Shown piece by piece: positions 17,919-26,653 of a stretch of 64,000 bases of DNA (position 1 is the stretch's first letter; every line of letters begins with the position of its first letter). The DNA is from an uncultured Rhodospirillales bacterium (lineage in GTDB: Bacteria; Pseudomonadota; Alphaproteobacteria; CACIAM-22H2): positions 41,761 through 105,760 of the forward strand of contig CALANV010000017.1 of NCBI GenBank assembly GCA_937926175.1. The letters run 5' to 3'. The notes beneath the pieces were generated by a model. That model was given only the letters and a program-made list of their open reading frames with translations, was not told the DNA's origin and made no database searches. The translations under genes were made by a program, and so were the position numbers.

Positions 17919-20111
17919 TCAGTGGACGACGGACACTTTGACGTCGCCCTGTCGGCGCAGGACGCTGACGGAGACGTCGCTGCCGGAGCGCTGAATCAGG
18001 ACGTCGGCCGTGCTCCGGCCGAGCCGCAGGTTGCGGAGCTCGATCCGGTCCAGGAAATCCGGCAGTCGCGGCCGATTGAACGTGATCTGGTGCGCCGCGA
18101 GGTCGAAGCCCAAGCCCAAATTCGCCTGCAGGAGCGCGAACGGGGTCGCACTCGCCCAGGCCTGCGGCGCACAGGCGACCGGATAGAAGGTCGGCCCTCT
18201 GCGGCGCGTGCGCTGAAATCCGCAGAACAGCTCCGGCAGGCGCTGCAGGTCCATGTGGATCGACGCGTCGAAGATCGCCCGGGTCAGGCGGGCGACATAG
18301 TCCTTGAGCCCGTAGCGGGCGAAGCCCAAGGCGATGAGCGCGTTGTCATGGGGCCATACCGCGCCGTTGTGGTACGACATGGGGTTGTAACGTGCCTCGG
18401 TACTCGCGACCGTGCGAATGCCCCAGCCCGAGAACGAGGTGCGCCCCATAAGCGTTGCCGCGACGCGCACGGCGCGCTCCGGCGCGGCGATGCCCGTATA
18501 AAGCGCGTGTCCCGCATTGGACGTGCGCACGCGGCAGGGCTGCTTGTTGCCGTCGAGCGCCAACGCATAGGTGCCCAGATCCTCGCACCAGAACGTTTGT
18601 TCGAAACGTTCGCGCAGGGCCTGTGCCTCGTGATCGAGCCGCGCCGCCACCGCCTGAAGGCCCAGCGCGCGTGCCATCGCGGCGGCGCGACTCTTCGCGC
18701 CATAGACATAGGCCTGGACCTCGCACAACGCGATCGGCGGTTCGGCGAGGTGACCATCGGCGTGAAAGATCGCGTCCCTGGAATCCTTCCAGCCCTGGTT
18801 GTCGAGGCCGTTTTCGCTCTTGCGGCGATACTCGACGAACCCGTCCCCGTCGACGTCGCCGTAGCGGTCGATCCAGGTCAGTGCCGCCTCGATGTTGGGC
18901 CACAGCGACCGGATCGTCTCAATGTCGCCGGTACGATGGAAGTACTCGCCGGCGAGCAGCACGAAGAGCGGCGTCGAGTCGATGCTGCCGTAGTACAGGC
19001 CGAAGGGAACCTCGTGCAGCGTCGCCATTTCGCCGCTGCGCATCTCGTGCAGGATCTTGCCCGGTTCGGCGTCCCGTTCGGGGGCGAACTCCGTCGCCTG
19101 TTTGCTTGCGAGAAAGCCGAGTACGCCTTTGGCGATCGCCGGGTCGAGCCAGAGCGTGAGCAGCGCCGTTATCAATCCGTCACGCCCGAACACGGTGCTG
19201 AACCACGGAATGCCCGCATAGGGGTAGGGCCCCGCGTCCGTGTCCGTGATCAGCATGTACAGGTCGGAGATCGACCGGCAGACGAGCTGGTTGAACAGGT
19301 CGTGCGAGCCTTCGATCGTCGTCGCGCGCGAACTGGAATGGTGAAGGATGCGCCGCGCCTTGCGCATGTCTGCAAAGAAGACGCGCCCGCTCCATTCCGT
19401 TTCACGCGGTTCGCAGGCGATCTGGACGAAGAGCGTGAACCGTTCCTTCGGCGCCAGGACGAAGTCGAACGTGGCACGCGTCGTGTCGAGGTGACTCGGT
19501 GCGGGGTCGAAGCGGATGCGGGTCTCGCGCAGGATGCCATCCAGACCCTTGTAGCGGAGGGCCACCGCGCTGCGACTCAGGCACGCCGCCGAGTGCCGGC
19601 CGCGGCGCGATCGACGTTGACCGCGAATCTCGAAGATGTCGGCGAAGTCCGCGGCGAAGTAGAGGTCGAGCCGTACGCGCTGCGGACCTTCGGAGAAATT
19701 GAGGACGGCGATGCGCTCGTAGCAGGCCGCTTCCCACACGAACTTGAGGCGGTGAACATGGATCGTGTCGCGCGCAAGCGCGAGGCGTCCATCCTCCATG
19801 AAGTCAGGGTTGGTCAGGTCGACGACCAGGGCCGCGTTGTCCAACTGTACGGTCGAGCTGAGCAGGAGCGGCTGTCGGTCGTTTATGCGCAGCTCAAGCC
19901 GCGACAGAAAGCGCGTGTCGTTGTGATAGAGTCCCTCCGGCCCACCGACCGATGCGACGTCGCCGTAGTGGTCGAAGACGGCGAAGGTACTCCTGTGCTT
20001 CAGGGTTCGCGGCCGGCGCTCGTGCAACGAGGCGGTCGCCGGGATGTAGAATTGCGTTGCCGGTCCACCGCCCGCGACGGTGGGGCCGGCGGTCGCCGTC
20101 CAATCGTTCAT
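17919..20111 (-). CDS. Amylo-alpha-1,6-glucosidase (glycogen debranching enzyme family)
   Basis: A 730-residue cytoplasmic protein with an N-terminal GDE_N_bis-type domain (HYGDVASVGGPEGLYHND, residues about 45-230) and a C-terminal (alpha/alpha)6 glucosidase domain (YAGIPWFSTVFGRDGLI, RYGDVDGDGFVEYRR, NQGWKDSRDAIFHADG). These match the amylo-alpha-1,6-glucosidase family found in bacteria near glycosyltransferases. The start at 20111 (MNDWTATAGP) is preferred; the frame extends upstream into the neighbour gene without homology. It begins only 7 bases after the glycosyltransferase stop, so the two form an operon, likely in glycogen, trehalose or sucrose-type glucan metabolism. The exact substrate is not certain. 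Confidence 0.9.
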   Translation of the reverse strand: MNDWTATAGPTVAGGGPATQFYIPATASLHERRPRTLKHRSTFAVFDHYGDVASVGGPEGLYHNDTRFLSRLELRINDRQPLLLSSTVQLDNAALVVDLTNPDFMEDGRLALARDTIHVHRLKFVWEAACYERIAVLNFSEGPQRVRLDLYFAADFADIFEIRGQRRSRRGRHSAACLSRSAVALRYKGLDGILRETRIRFDPAPSHLDTTRATFDFVLAPKERFTLFVQIACEPRETEWSGRVFFADMRKARRILHHSSSRATTIEGSHDLFNQLVCRSISDLYMLITDTDAGPYPYAGIPWFSTVFGRDGLITALLTLWLDPAIAKGVLGFLASKQATEFAPERDAEPGKILHEMRSGEMATLHEVPFGLYYGSIDSTPLFVLLAGEYFHRTGDIETIRSLWPNIEAALTWIDRYGDVDGDGFVEYRRKSENGLDNQGWKDSRDAIFHADGHLAEPPIALCEVQAYVYGAKSRAAAMARALGLQAVAARLDHEAQALRERFEQTFWCEDLGTYALALDGNKQPCRVRTSNAGHALYTGIAAPERAVRVAATLMGRTSFSGWGIRTVASTEARYNPMSYHNGAVWPHDNALIALGFARYGLKDYVARLTRAIFDASIHMDLQRLPELFCGFQRTRRRGPTFYPVACAPQAWASATPFALLQANLGLGFDLAAHQITFNRPRLPDFLDRIELRNLRLGRSTADVLIQRSGSDVSVSVLRRQGDVKVSVVH

Positions 20112-20118
20112 TGCATTC

Positions 20119-21204
20119 TTACGCGGCGTGCTTTGTGAGAGGTTCGCCGGTGACGTTGGCGGCCTGCATGGGCCGGCCACTCGTCTCGACGAGCTTGGCA
20201 TACACGCGGATGTAATCCCGCGCCATGCGTTCGACCGAGAAGCGTTTCTCGAAGTGGCGACGGACCGTCGCGCGCGACAGCGTGTCGAGCCGTGCGACCG
20301 CGGCGACCGCGGCATCGATGCTGTCGACGAGGAAACCCGTTACGCCGTTCTCGATGATCTCCGGAACGGAGCCATGCGGCCAGGCGATCACGGGCGTGCC
20401 GCAGGCCATGGCCTCGATCATCACCAGGCCGAATGGCTCGGGCCAGTCCACCGGGAAAAGCAGCGCCCGCGCCTTGCCGAGGAACGTGCCCTTGTCGGCT
20501 TCGCCGATCTCGCCCACGAACTCGATCAGCGGGTCGTCCAGAAGCGGCCGGATCTTGGTGTGGAAGTACTCGGTATCCGCCTTGTCGACCTTCGCCGCGA
20601 TCTTCAGACGCAGACCGGTCTTGCGGGCGATTTCGATGGCGCGGTCGGGCCGCTTCTCGGGACTGATGCGCCCCAGGAACGCAAGGTAACCGCCACTGCC
20701 GTCGCCGAGCGTATAAAGGTCGGTCGGCAAGCCGTGGTAAACCGTTGCCTGCCAGTTGACCCAGGGCAGGTGGATGCGCTGCGCGTCGGAGATCGACACG
20801 AGCGGCATGCCCGGGAACTCCCGGTAAACGGCTTCCAGGTCCGGAATGTCCAGCCGCCCGTGAAGCGTGGTCAGCGTCTTGCCGGCGATCGGGGCGGCCA
20901 GGGGGAAATGCAGGTAGTCGGTATGGAAATGGATGATGTCGAAGCGATCGGTCTGCTGCATCACCTTGTGCAGCAGGACGATATGGTGCGCGAGGGGATC
21001 CTTGCAGCCGGAGTCGAGGCGCAGCGCCCGCGCGCAAGGGGCGACGAGTTTCGCGGCCGTACGCGAGTCGCCGCTTGCGAAGAGGGTCACGTCGTGACCC
21101 TGCCGTACCAGCTCTTCCGTGAGATAGGAGACGACCCGCTCCGTGCCCCCATAGAGTTGCGGCGGGCAGCTCTCGTACAGTGGGGCGACCTGGGCGATTC
21201 GCAT
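20119..21204 (-). CDS. Glycosyltransferase family 4
   Basis: A 361-residue GT-B glycosyltransferase. N-terminal MRIAQVAPLYESCPPQLYGG with the GGTERVVSYL acceptor loop and the C-terminal EPFGLVMIEAMACGTPVIA (the EX7E nucleotide-sugar motif) are clear. The start at 21204 matches the family. It is the first gene of a two-gene unit with the debranching enzyme. This family (sometimes annotated as glycogen synthase-like) is often next to debranching enzymes, but sugar donor and acceptor cannot be read from sequence. Confidence 0.92.
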   Translation of the reverse strand: MRIAQVAPLYESCPPQLYGGTERVVSYLTEELVRQGHDVTLFASGDSRTAAKLVAPCARALRLDSGCKDPLAHHIVLLHKVMQQTDRFDIIHFHTDYLHFPLAAPIAGKTLTTLHGRLDIPDLEAVYREFPGMPLVSISDAQRIHLPWVNWQATVYHGLPTDLYTLGDGSGGYLAFLGRISPEKRPDRAIEIARKTGLRLKIAAKVDKADTEYFHTKIRPLLDDPLIEFVGEIGEADKGTFLGKARALLFPVDWPEPFGLVMIEAMACGTPVIAWPHGSVPEIIENGVTGFLVDSIDAAVAAVARLDTLSRATVRRHFEKRFSVERMARDYIRVYAKLVETSGRPMQAANVTGEPLTKHAA

Positions 21205-21460
21205 CGTTCGGCAGCTCCCTTGTTCTCGAGTGGCCTCGTGAGCGATCGCGGGCTCTACCCCGGAAGTGCACTGGGAGAGCCGGCGCGAATTCCGCGCAAT
21301 CCGATTTGGGTGCCCGGCCCGCCGTTTCAATAGCCCTCGGAAGGTCCGCGTCCGGGGAACCACGTCCGGTGCAACGGATTGGGGGGCGCATCGTCGGCGA
21401 CCCGGCGCGCTTCCCGGCTGCGTCGTCACGCCCGGCCGCGGTCCGGCGGCGCGGAATCAG

Positions 21461-22546
21461 CTACTTCGCGGGCGGTCCGATCTGGGCGCGGAGCGTAAGG
21501 CGCCGCCCGTCGCGCAGAACGGCGAGCTCGACGACCGAGCCGACCGGCGTCAGACCGATCCGGTTCCGCAAATTGCTCGCGCCGTGTATGGCGCGGCCAT
21601 CGACCGCAATCACGATGTCCCCGGATCTCAGGCCCGCACGATGCGCCGGCGAGCCGGGATCGACCCCCACGATCACGGCCCCTTCCGTGGAATACGGCAG
21701 TCCGAGCTTGGTGGCGACGTCCGGTGTCAGATCCTGAAGCGCGACCCCGAGCTGGCCCCGACGCACCGTACCGTAGCGGATGAGCTGACCCATCACCGCC
21801 TTGGCCATGTTGCTCGGGACGGCGAACCCGATGCCGATGTTGCCGCCCGGCCCGAGGATCGCGGTGTTGATGCCGACGAGTTCGCCATTCAGGTTGACGA
21901 GCGCGCCGCCGGAATTGCCGGGGTTGATGGCGGCATCCGTCTGGATGAAGTCCTCATAACCGTCCTTCGTGAGCCCGGTGCGTCCGAGCGCGCTCACCAT
22001 TCCGCCCGTCACCGTCTGGCCGAGGCCGAAGGGATTGCCGATCGCGACGACGAAATCTCCGACCCGAAGCGCGTCCGAGTCGCCGAATGCGATGGCGCTC
22101 AGGCCATCGGCGTCGATCTGCAGAAGCGCAATGTCGGTATCCGGATCGCTTCCCACGAGCTTGGCGTTGAAGCTGCGTCGGTCCTTGAGTGTCACGACGA
22201 CGGCTTCTGCGCCGCGGATGACGTGATGGTTGGTAAGGACGTACCCCCGCTGGGCGTCCACGATCACGCCCGACCCGGCGCTGAGCGACGGACGCAAGGC
22301 GCTGTCCGGAATGTTGAAAAAGCGCCGGAAAAAGGGGTCTTGCAGGAGCGGATTCTCGGCGGCCGGCGAGCGGTGGACGACAGCGATGTTGACCACCGCC
22401 GGCGTAACGCGTTCGACGAGGGGGGCGAGCGTCGTCGTACCTGCCGGCAGGGACAACGGCGTCCCGCGTACGGACGCGTTCGGCAGGGTCGCGAGGCCCG
22501 CAGCGACCAGTAGCAGGATCACCCGATACCGAAGTCGCGTCAGCAT
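21461..22546 (-). CDS. DegQ/DegS-like periplasmic serine protease with one PDZ domain
   Basis: A 361-residue S1C (HtrA) protease. An N-terminal hydrophobic segment (residues 8-22) exports it to, or anchors it facing, the periplasm. The catalytic triad is visible as H108 (TNHHVI), D138 (DPDTDIALL) and S212 (NPGNSGGAL). One PDZ domain follows (QLGVALQDL, DPGSPAHRAGLRSGD, residues about 265-350). A single PDZ and short N-terminus resemble DegS or short DegQ forms rather than DegP, which has two. It is monocistronic, with about 250 bases to the glycosyltransferase gene downstream. Confidence 0.93.
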   Translation of the reverse strand: MLTRLRYRVILLLVAAGLATLPNASVRGTPLSLPAGTTTLAPLVERVTPAVVNIAVVHRSPAAENPLLQDPFFRRFFNIPDSALRPSLSAGSGVIVDAQRGYVLTNHHVIRGAEAVVVTLKDRRSFNAKLVGSDPDTDIALLQIDADGLSAIAFGDSDALRVGDFVVAIGNPFGLGQTVTGGMVSALGRTGLTKDGYEDFIQTDAAINPGNSGGALVNLNGELVGINTAILGPGGNIGIGFAVPSNMAKAVMGQLIRYGTVRRGQLGVALQDLTPDVATKLGLPYSTEGAVIVGVDPGSPAHRAGLRSGDIVIAVDGRAIHGASNLRNRIGLTPVGSVVELAVLRDGRRLTLRAQIGPPAK

Positions 22547-23122
22547 GGAAGGGTCTCTTGGTTCGTGCGCCGCGGGTCGGTTGCTCGATTATGCGCGTTT
22601 CGATATCGCTTTTCGCGTCAGCGGATTGTTCGCGCGCGCCCGGCGCCGGTGCAAGGCCGCGACGATGGCGGTCCTAGATATCTGCGTCGCCGACGTGCCG
22701 GGCCGCCGTGACGGCGGCTGTATCGTGAATCGGCGGCGCCGATTGCCGCACCGCCGATACCTTCCTGCGCGCGACATCCCTATGCAGCCGGCGAAATCCT
22801 CTGAACCCAAAAAGCATCTAGAGTCAACAACGTAGGATCGGGCCCCAGGTCTTCAAGGTGGCGTGCGTCGCGGCTTTCAGCGCCTGGGTGGGCTCGGCGG
22901 GCTTCCACGCCGTGACGGCTCGATCCCGGCGCCGTGGGACGAACCGGTTCGGGCCGATGCCGGTCATCGTGCGCGTGATCGCGTGACGGAACGACGAGGC
23001 AAAGCCCATAGCCGGCCTATGGGCACACCCGACGGCCGCGCAGGAGGGGGCTCTTGATGGTCATGATCTTCCACATACATCCGAACCGGGGCTTCTGGAT
23101 CGAAGGTGCATGATGCAGAGAC
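22547..23122. other. 576-base divergent intergenic region
   Basis: It separates the minus-strand protease from the plus-strand NDUFS4-like gene and should hold both promoters. A short hairpin, AATCGGC/GCCGATT with a 3-base loop, is at 22728-22744. A 61-codon minus-strand frame (22824-23009) has some protein-like character but no recognised family or ribosome site, so no gene is called. Confidence 0.5.
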
Positions 23123-23140
23123 ATGATGCAGAGAGGAGCC

Positions 23141-23596
23141 ATGACGACGCAGACCATGGGTCGCGCGTTCGGCGGGTATGTGCCGCCGTCCCCTCCGGAT
23201 CCGCACCGACGCGATCTTGCCGATCTGATACATTTTCAGCCCAAGCCGCGGATACCGTTGGCCCCGCATCCGCATCTGCGGAAAACGCAGGCGGTGATCT
23301 ACAGGCAGACGCCGTCCGTTACACAAGGCGGCCGGGCGCACGCAAAGAATTGGATCCTGGAGTTCGAGCCGACGTCGCCGCCGGTCACTGAACCCCTGAT
23401 GGGATGGACGGGCGGCGGCGCCGAACAGGTTCGGCTGCGTTTTCCGGACCGCACGAGCGCGGAGCGCTTCGCCCAGCGGCAGGGGATGGAGTGGACGGTG
23501 ATCGAGCCACCGCCGAAGCCCGGCCTTCGGCCCAAGTCTTATGCCGACAACTTCAGGGCTGCGCCGGTCGATCGGTCGGCCGTGTCGTCTTCGTGA
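23141..23596 (+). CDS. NDUFS4-like complex I accessory protein (ETC_C1 family)
   Basis: A 151-residue protein whose C-terminal 100 residues match the NADH:ubiquinone oxidoreductase 18-kDa/NDUFS4 family (PF04800-like): AHAKNWILEFEP, PLMGWTGGGAEQVRLRFPD, then ERFAQRQGMEWTVIEPP. In alphaproteobacteria and mitochondria it is an accessory subunit of respiratory complex I. The start at 23141 has AGAGGAG upstream; 23123 is possible. The N-terminal 50 residues (proline- and histidine-rich) are longer than usual for bacterial copies. No nuo genes are nearby, so it is a stand-alone, possibly second, copy. Confidence 0.85.
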   Translation: MTTQTMGRAFGGYVPPSPPDPHRRDLADLIHFQPKPRIPLAPHPHLRKTQAVIYRQTPSVTQGGRAHAKNWILEFEPTSPPVTEPLMGWTGGGAEQVRLRFPDRTSAERFAQRQGMEWTVIEPPPKPGLRPKSYADNFRAAPVDRSAVSSS

Positions 23597-23870
23597 GCGC
23601 GCGGTCGCGCACCAGATCTCCCTTGGGCCACATGAGCGCGATGGTCCAGAGCGGCGGCGCCGCGTAGAAAGGCCCGACGGCCAGAAACGGCAACATGTAC
23701 GTCCACGCGAGAAGCGCGGCCTGGGTCTGCTGCACCGTCTTCAGCACGGCGGCCACGGGCGAAAGGTGAGGTGGCGAGGGGCCGTCGGGTCCCGTCGGCA
23801 CAGGCTCCGAGGCCGCTTCGCGTCTCATGTGCGACGTTGCACCTCCAGGTTTGCTCGGTGCGTAGTTCAT
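23553..23870 (-). CDS. Hypothetical small membrane protein
   Basis: A 105-residue frame with a polar N-terminus and one or two hydrophobic stretches (QAALLAWTYMLPFLAVGPF and AAPPLWTIALMWP). Its end overlaps the 3' end of the NDUFS4-like gene by 44 bases on the other strand. No family is recognised and no clear ribosome site is seen, so it could be spurious. Confidence 0.4.
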   Translation of the reverse strand: MNYAPSKPGGATSHMRREAASEPVPTGPDGPSPPHLSPVAAVLKTVQQTQAALLAWTYMLPFLAVGPFYAAPPLWTIALMWPKGDLVRDRALTKTTRPTDRPAQP

Positions 23871-24141
23871 CGACTACCGATGTAGAAGGTGCTGCGACCT
23901 GTGCAAGAGGAAGCGCGCATCCGGCGATCTCTTCCCGGCAACGTTCGCTGGTTGCCGACGGTGCCCGGTGCGGCTGCAGCCCTGGTCTTGAAGCCGTGGC
24001 TCGGCATTCCCAATACATCTGCCGCTGCGCATGCAGGCGCCATGGCGTTCGCCGCCGATGGCGATACTCCGAAGATCATCTCTTGAACGCTGGGTTCGGA
24101 TGCCGTCCGGCGGCGGCGCCGGTGTGGGTTGGAGAACGGGA

Positions 24142-24522
24142 ATGGCACGAATTACGATCGAGGATTGTCGCACTCACGTCCCGAACGATTTCGAGCTTGT
24201 CCTGCTTGCGGCGCAACGCGCCCGCGAGTTGAACGCCGGAACCCCTCCAGTCGCCGAAGCCGGACCGAAGGAGAAGACCACCGTCGTCGCGTTGCGCGAA
24301 GTTGCGAGCGGCCGCTTGGACATCGACCGGCTCCGCAATGAACTGATCGCGAGTCTGCAGACCGCTGCGCCGGACGAACCCGAGCCTGCGCCCGAGCCGG
24401 AAGATGCCGCGGCGGCCCGGAACATGCTCGAGGCGGCGGCGCGCAATGCCGAAGCCGCCGATCGCGATTCCGAACCGGACGAACTGTCGGACGGAACCGA
24501 AGTCACTCCCGAGGTCGCCTGA
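24142..24522 (+). CDS. rpoZ: RNA polymerase omega subunit-like protein
   Basis: A 126-residue protein starting MARITIEDCRTHVPNDFELVLLA as read in segments, then AAQRARELN and KTTVVALREVASG, which are the defining omega-subunit motifs. GGAGAACGGGA precedes the ATG at 24142. The C-terminal half is an acidic, proline/alanine-rich tail (about 50 residues) that is longer than in the standard protein. Omega helps assemble and stabilise RNA polymerase and, with ppGpp, tunes it. The usual alphaproteobacterial neighbours (relA/spoT, acpS, lepB) are absent, so this may be a second, diverged omega gene. Confidence 0.85.
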   Translation: MARITIEDCRTHVPNDFELVLLAAQRARELNAGTPPVAEAGPKEKTTVVALREVASGRLDIDRLRNELIASLQTAAPDEPEPAPEPEDAAAARNMLEAAARNAEAADRDSEPDELSDGTEVTPEVA

Positions 24523-24529
24523 CATATAT

Positions 24530-24573
24530 GCGGGCGGACGGCGCCCGCGAATTTGCCCGGGACGTCCGCCCGC
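24530..24573 (+). terminator. Inverted repeat after the omega-like gene
   Basis: Perfect 11-bp arms GCGGGCGGACG and CGTCCGCCCGC flank a 22-base loop, beginning 8 bases after the stop codon. CGCTTCCCCTTG follows, a poor T tract. It is placed as a terminator or 3' protecting structure. Confidence 0.6.
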
Positions 24574-24897
24574 CGCTTCCCCTTGTGCGCCATGTTGCGA
24601 ACGTGGCGCTGCCGAAACGGCTCTCCCGAAAAAATGGAAGGAAGACTGCCCGCCCGGCGCGCGATGGCGTCGTGGCGGCGGTTTCTTATGGCGCGTGGTG
24701 TTCCGGGTTATCCACGCCTGAATGTGCTTTCGGACCGTCGGCGTTCCGGCCAGTTACTGTCCGGCGCCGGTGTTCAGTCCGATCAGATCGCCTTGGCGCG
24801 CTGATTCGCCACGCGTTCGACGCAGGAGGTCGGATCGGCCGGGAACTTCGCGGAAATGATACGCGGTGCGCTCGGCTCGGCGTGGAACGCCGACCGG
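24574..24897. other. 324-base region without a gene
   Basis: It lies between the omega-like gene and the minus-strand rhodanese gene, which converge. No frame with family resemblance or promoter was recognised. Confidence 0.5.
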
Positions 24898-25278
24898 TCA
24901 GGCGGGTTCGGTCGGCAATCCGGCGTCCGCGGCGTCCTTGAACGCACCCAGGTTGTACACCTTCGTATAGCCGAGCTGCTTCAGGGCCTGGCCGCTCAGG
25001 GCTGAGCGCCCGCCGGATGCGCAGTAGAGGATTACGGACTTGTCCTTGCTGAAATTGGCGTCGTGATACGGGCTCTCGGGATCGGCGCGGAACTCGAGCA
25101 TGCCCCGTGACACATTCACCGCGCCCTTCAGCCTGCCCGTTTTCTCCACCTCCGGCGAATCCCTGACGTCCACCAGCAGCACGTCGGCGTTGCCGATCAT
25201 GGTGCGGGCGTCCTCGGGTGAAATGGCCGGGACCGCTTCCTTCGCCTTCGCGACCAGTTCCTTTGCCGTCGTGGCCAT
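24898..25278 (-). CDS. Rhodanese-like domain protein
   Basis: A 126-residue single-domain rhodanese. The active-site loop is YCASGGRSAL with the catalytic cysteine at C86, and VLLVDVRDSPEVEKTGRLKGA-type CH2A motif is at residues 33-52. Such proteins move sulfane sulfur or act in thiol chemistry in the cytoplasm. GGAGG sits directly before the start at 25278, which excludes the longer frame. It stands alone. Confidence 0.92.
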   Translation of the reverse strand: MATTAKELVAKAKEAVPAISPEDARTMIGNADVLLVDVRDSPEVEKTGRLKGAVNVSRGMLEFRADPESPYHDANFSKDKSVILYCASGGRSALSGQALKQLGYTKVYNLGAFKDAADAGLPTEPA

Positions 25279-25624
25279 GTAAACCTCCTGGCGGCGGCGT
25301 GACGACATATCGACGGCTCCAGCGTATATGAAAGCAGCCCGCCCAAGAACGCCGTCGAAAGGGTAGGACGATCGGTGTTTCGCAGCGACACGGGAAAAAT
25401 CCAGGCCATCGGCCGTTCGAATTTGAGGCTGCGTGCACTAAGAACTTGAAGTCAAACGGGTCGGCGTGAACGTGTGGTCACGCTCTCCGGCACTGCAAAG
25501 CCGCACCGTGCGACGCAGCGCATCGATGCGCGCACCGTCCCTCACATGGAACACAGCTTGGCCATGGACGATTTCACCTCTAGCCTAGGCATGATGCTGC
25601 CGGATCTGCGTCAGGGAGAGGGCA
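25279..25624. other. 346-base divergent region upstream of the osmoprotectant operon
   Basis: This divergent spacer should hold the promoters of the rhodanese gene and the ABC operon. A short inverted repeat, GCGTGA (25464-25469) and TCACGC (25478-25483) with an 8-base spacer, is a possible operator about 140 bases before the operon. CAGGGAGAGGGCA precedes the osmF start as ribosome site. No gene is seen. Confidence 0.5.
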
Positions 25625-26545
25625 ATGTTTGGGAGCCTCGTCCGTCGTATCGTCACCGGGATCGCACTGGTCATCGCCGCTTCGGGTGCATCCGCTCAGG
25701 ACGCGGTCCGCGTCGGATCCAAGATCGACACCGAAGGCGCGCTCCTCGGCAACATGATCATCCAGTTGCTCGAGGCGAACGGCATCAGGACGGTCAACCG
25801 GCTTCAGCTTGGACCGACCAAAATCGTCCGCAGCGCCATCATCGCAGGCGAGATTGATCTTTATCCGGAGTATACCGGCAACGGCGCGTTCTTCTTCTCC
25901 GTTGATACCGATCCGGCGTGGCGAGACGCCGAGCGCGGCTACGAAAAGGTGAAGGCGCTCGACGCCGAGGCGAATCGACTCGTCTGGCTGCGACCCGCGC
26001 CGGCGAACAACACATGGGCGATCGCCGTGCGCAAGGATGTCGCGGACGCAAACAAGCTCTTCACCATGGAGGACTTCGCCCGTTGGGTTTCGAGCGGCGG
26101 CAAGGTCAAGATCGCGGCATCCGCCGAGTTCGTGGAGAGTCCGGCGGCGTTGCCGTCATTCGAGAAGACCTACGGTTTCAAACTGGGGCCGGATCAGATT
26201 CTGACGCTCGCGGGCGGCAATACGGCTGCGACCGAACGCGCGGCGGCCGAACAGACGTCGGGGGTCAATGCCGCGATGGCCTATGGCACGGACGGTGCAC
26301 TGGCGGCGCTCGGCCTCGTCGTGATGAGCGATCCGAAGGGCGCGCAGATCGTCTACGCGCCGGCCCCGGTGGTTCGCGCATCGGTTCTCGAGCAGTATCC
26401 CCGGATCGAGGAGGTTCTCGAACCGGTATTCGCATCTCTGGACCTGGCGACTCTGCAGCGCCTCAACGCCAAGATCGCGGTCGAGGGACAGGATGCGCGG
26501 CAGATCGCGGTCGACTATCTGAAGGAAAAGGGCTTCTTGAAGTAA
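25625..26545 (+). CDS. osmF: Osmoprotectant ABC transporter substrate-binding protein
   Basis: A 306-residue periplasmic binding protein of the OpuAC/OsmF (YehZ) type that binds glycine betaine, choline or related compounds. A signal peptide ends at about ASGASAQD. Family motifs are VGSKIDTEGALLGNMI, GEIDLYPEYTGNGAFFF and NTWAIAVRKDVA. It is the first gene of a four-gene operon whose order (binding protein, long permease, ATPase, short permease) matches the E. coli osmF-yehYXW system. A weak 5-bp hairpin lies after the stop (26560-26572). Confidence 0.93.
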   Translation: MFGSLVRRIVTGIALVIAASGASAQDAVRVGSKIDTEGALLGNMIIQLLEANGIRTVNRLQLGPTKIVRSAIIAGEIDLYPEYTGNGAFFFSVDTDPAWRDAERGYEKVKALDAEANRLVWLRPAPANNTWAIAVRKDVADANKLFTMEDFARWVSSGGKVKIAASAEFVESPAALPSFEKTYGFKLGPDQILTLAGGNTAATERAAAEQTSGVNAAMAYGTDGALAALGLVVMSDPKGAQIVYAPAPVVRASVLEQYPRIEEVLEPVFASLDLATLQRLNAKIAVEGQDARQIAVDYLKEKGFLK

Positions 26546-26653
26546 GCGCGGAATGCGGACCGGCACGGCCGGCATCAAGACGCTATCACGCCATCTTCTT
26601 CCGAACCCGGCCTCAACCGGTCCGTGATTCCGATTAAAATCCTGCGCCGTGAC

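Noticed and set aside
17340..20138. Plus-strand open frame of 932 codons
   Set aside because: It mirrors the debranching-enzyme gene on the other strand and has arginine-rich, low-order sequence; the minus-strand gene has clear family motifs.
22824..23009. Minus-strand 61-codon frame in the protease/NDUFS4-like spacer
   Set aside because: Somewhat protein-like, but there is no ribosome site, family or operon partner to support it.
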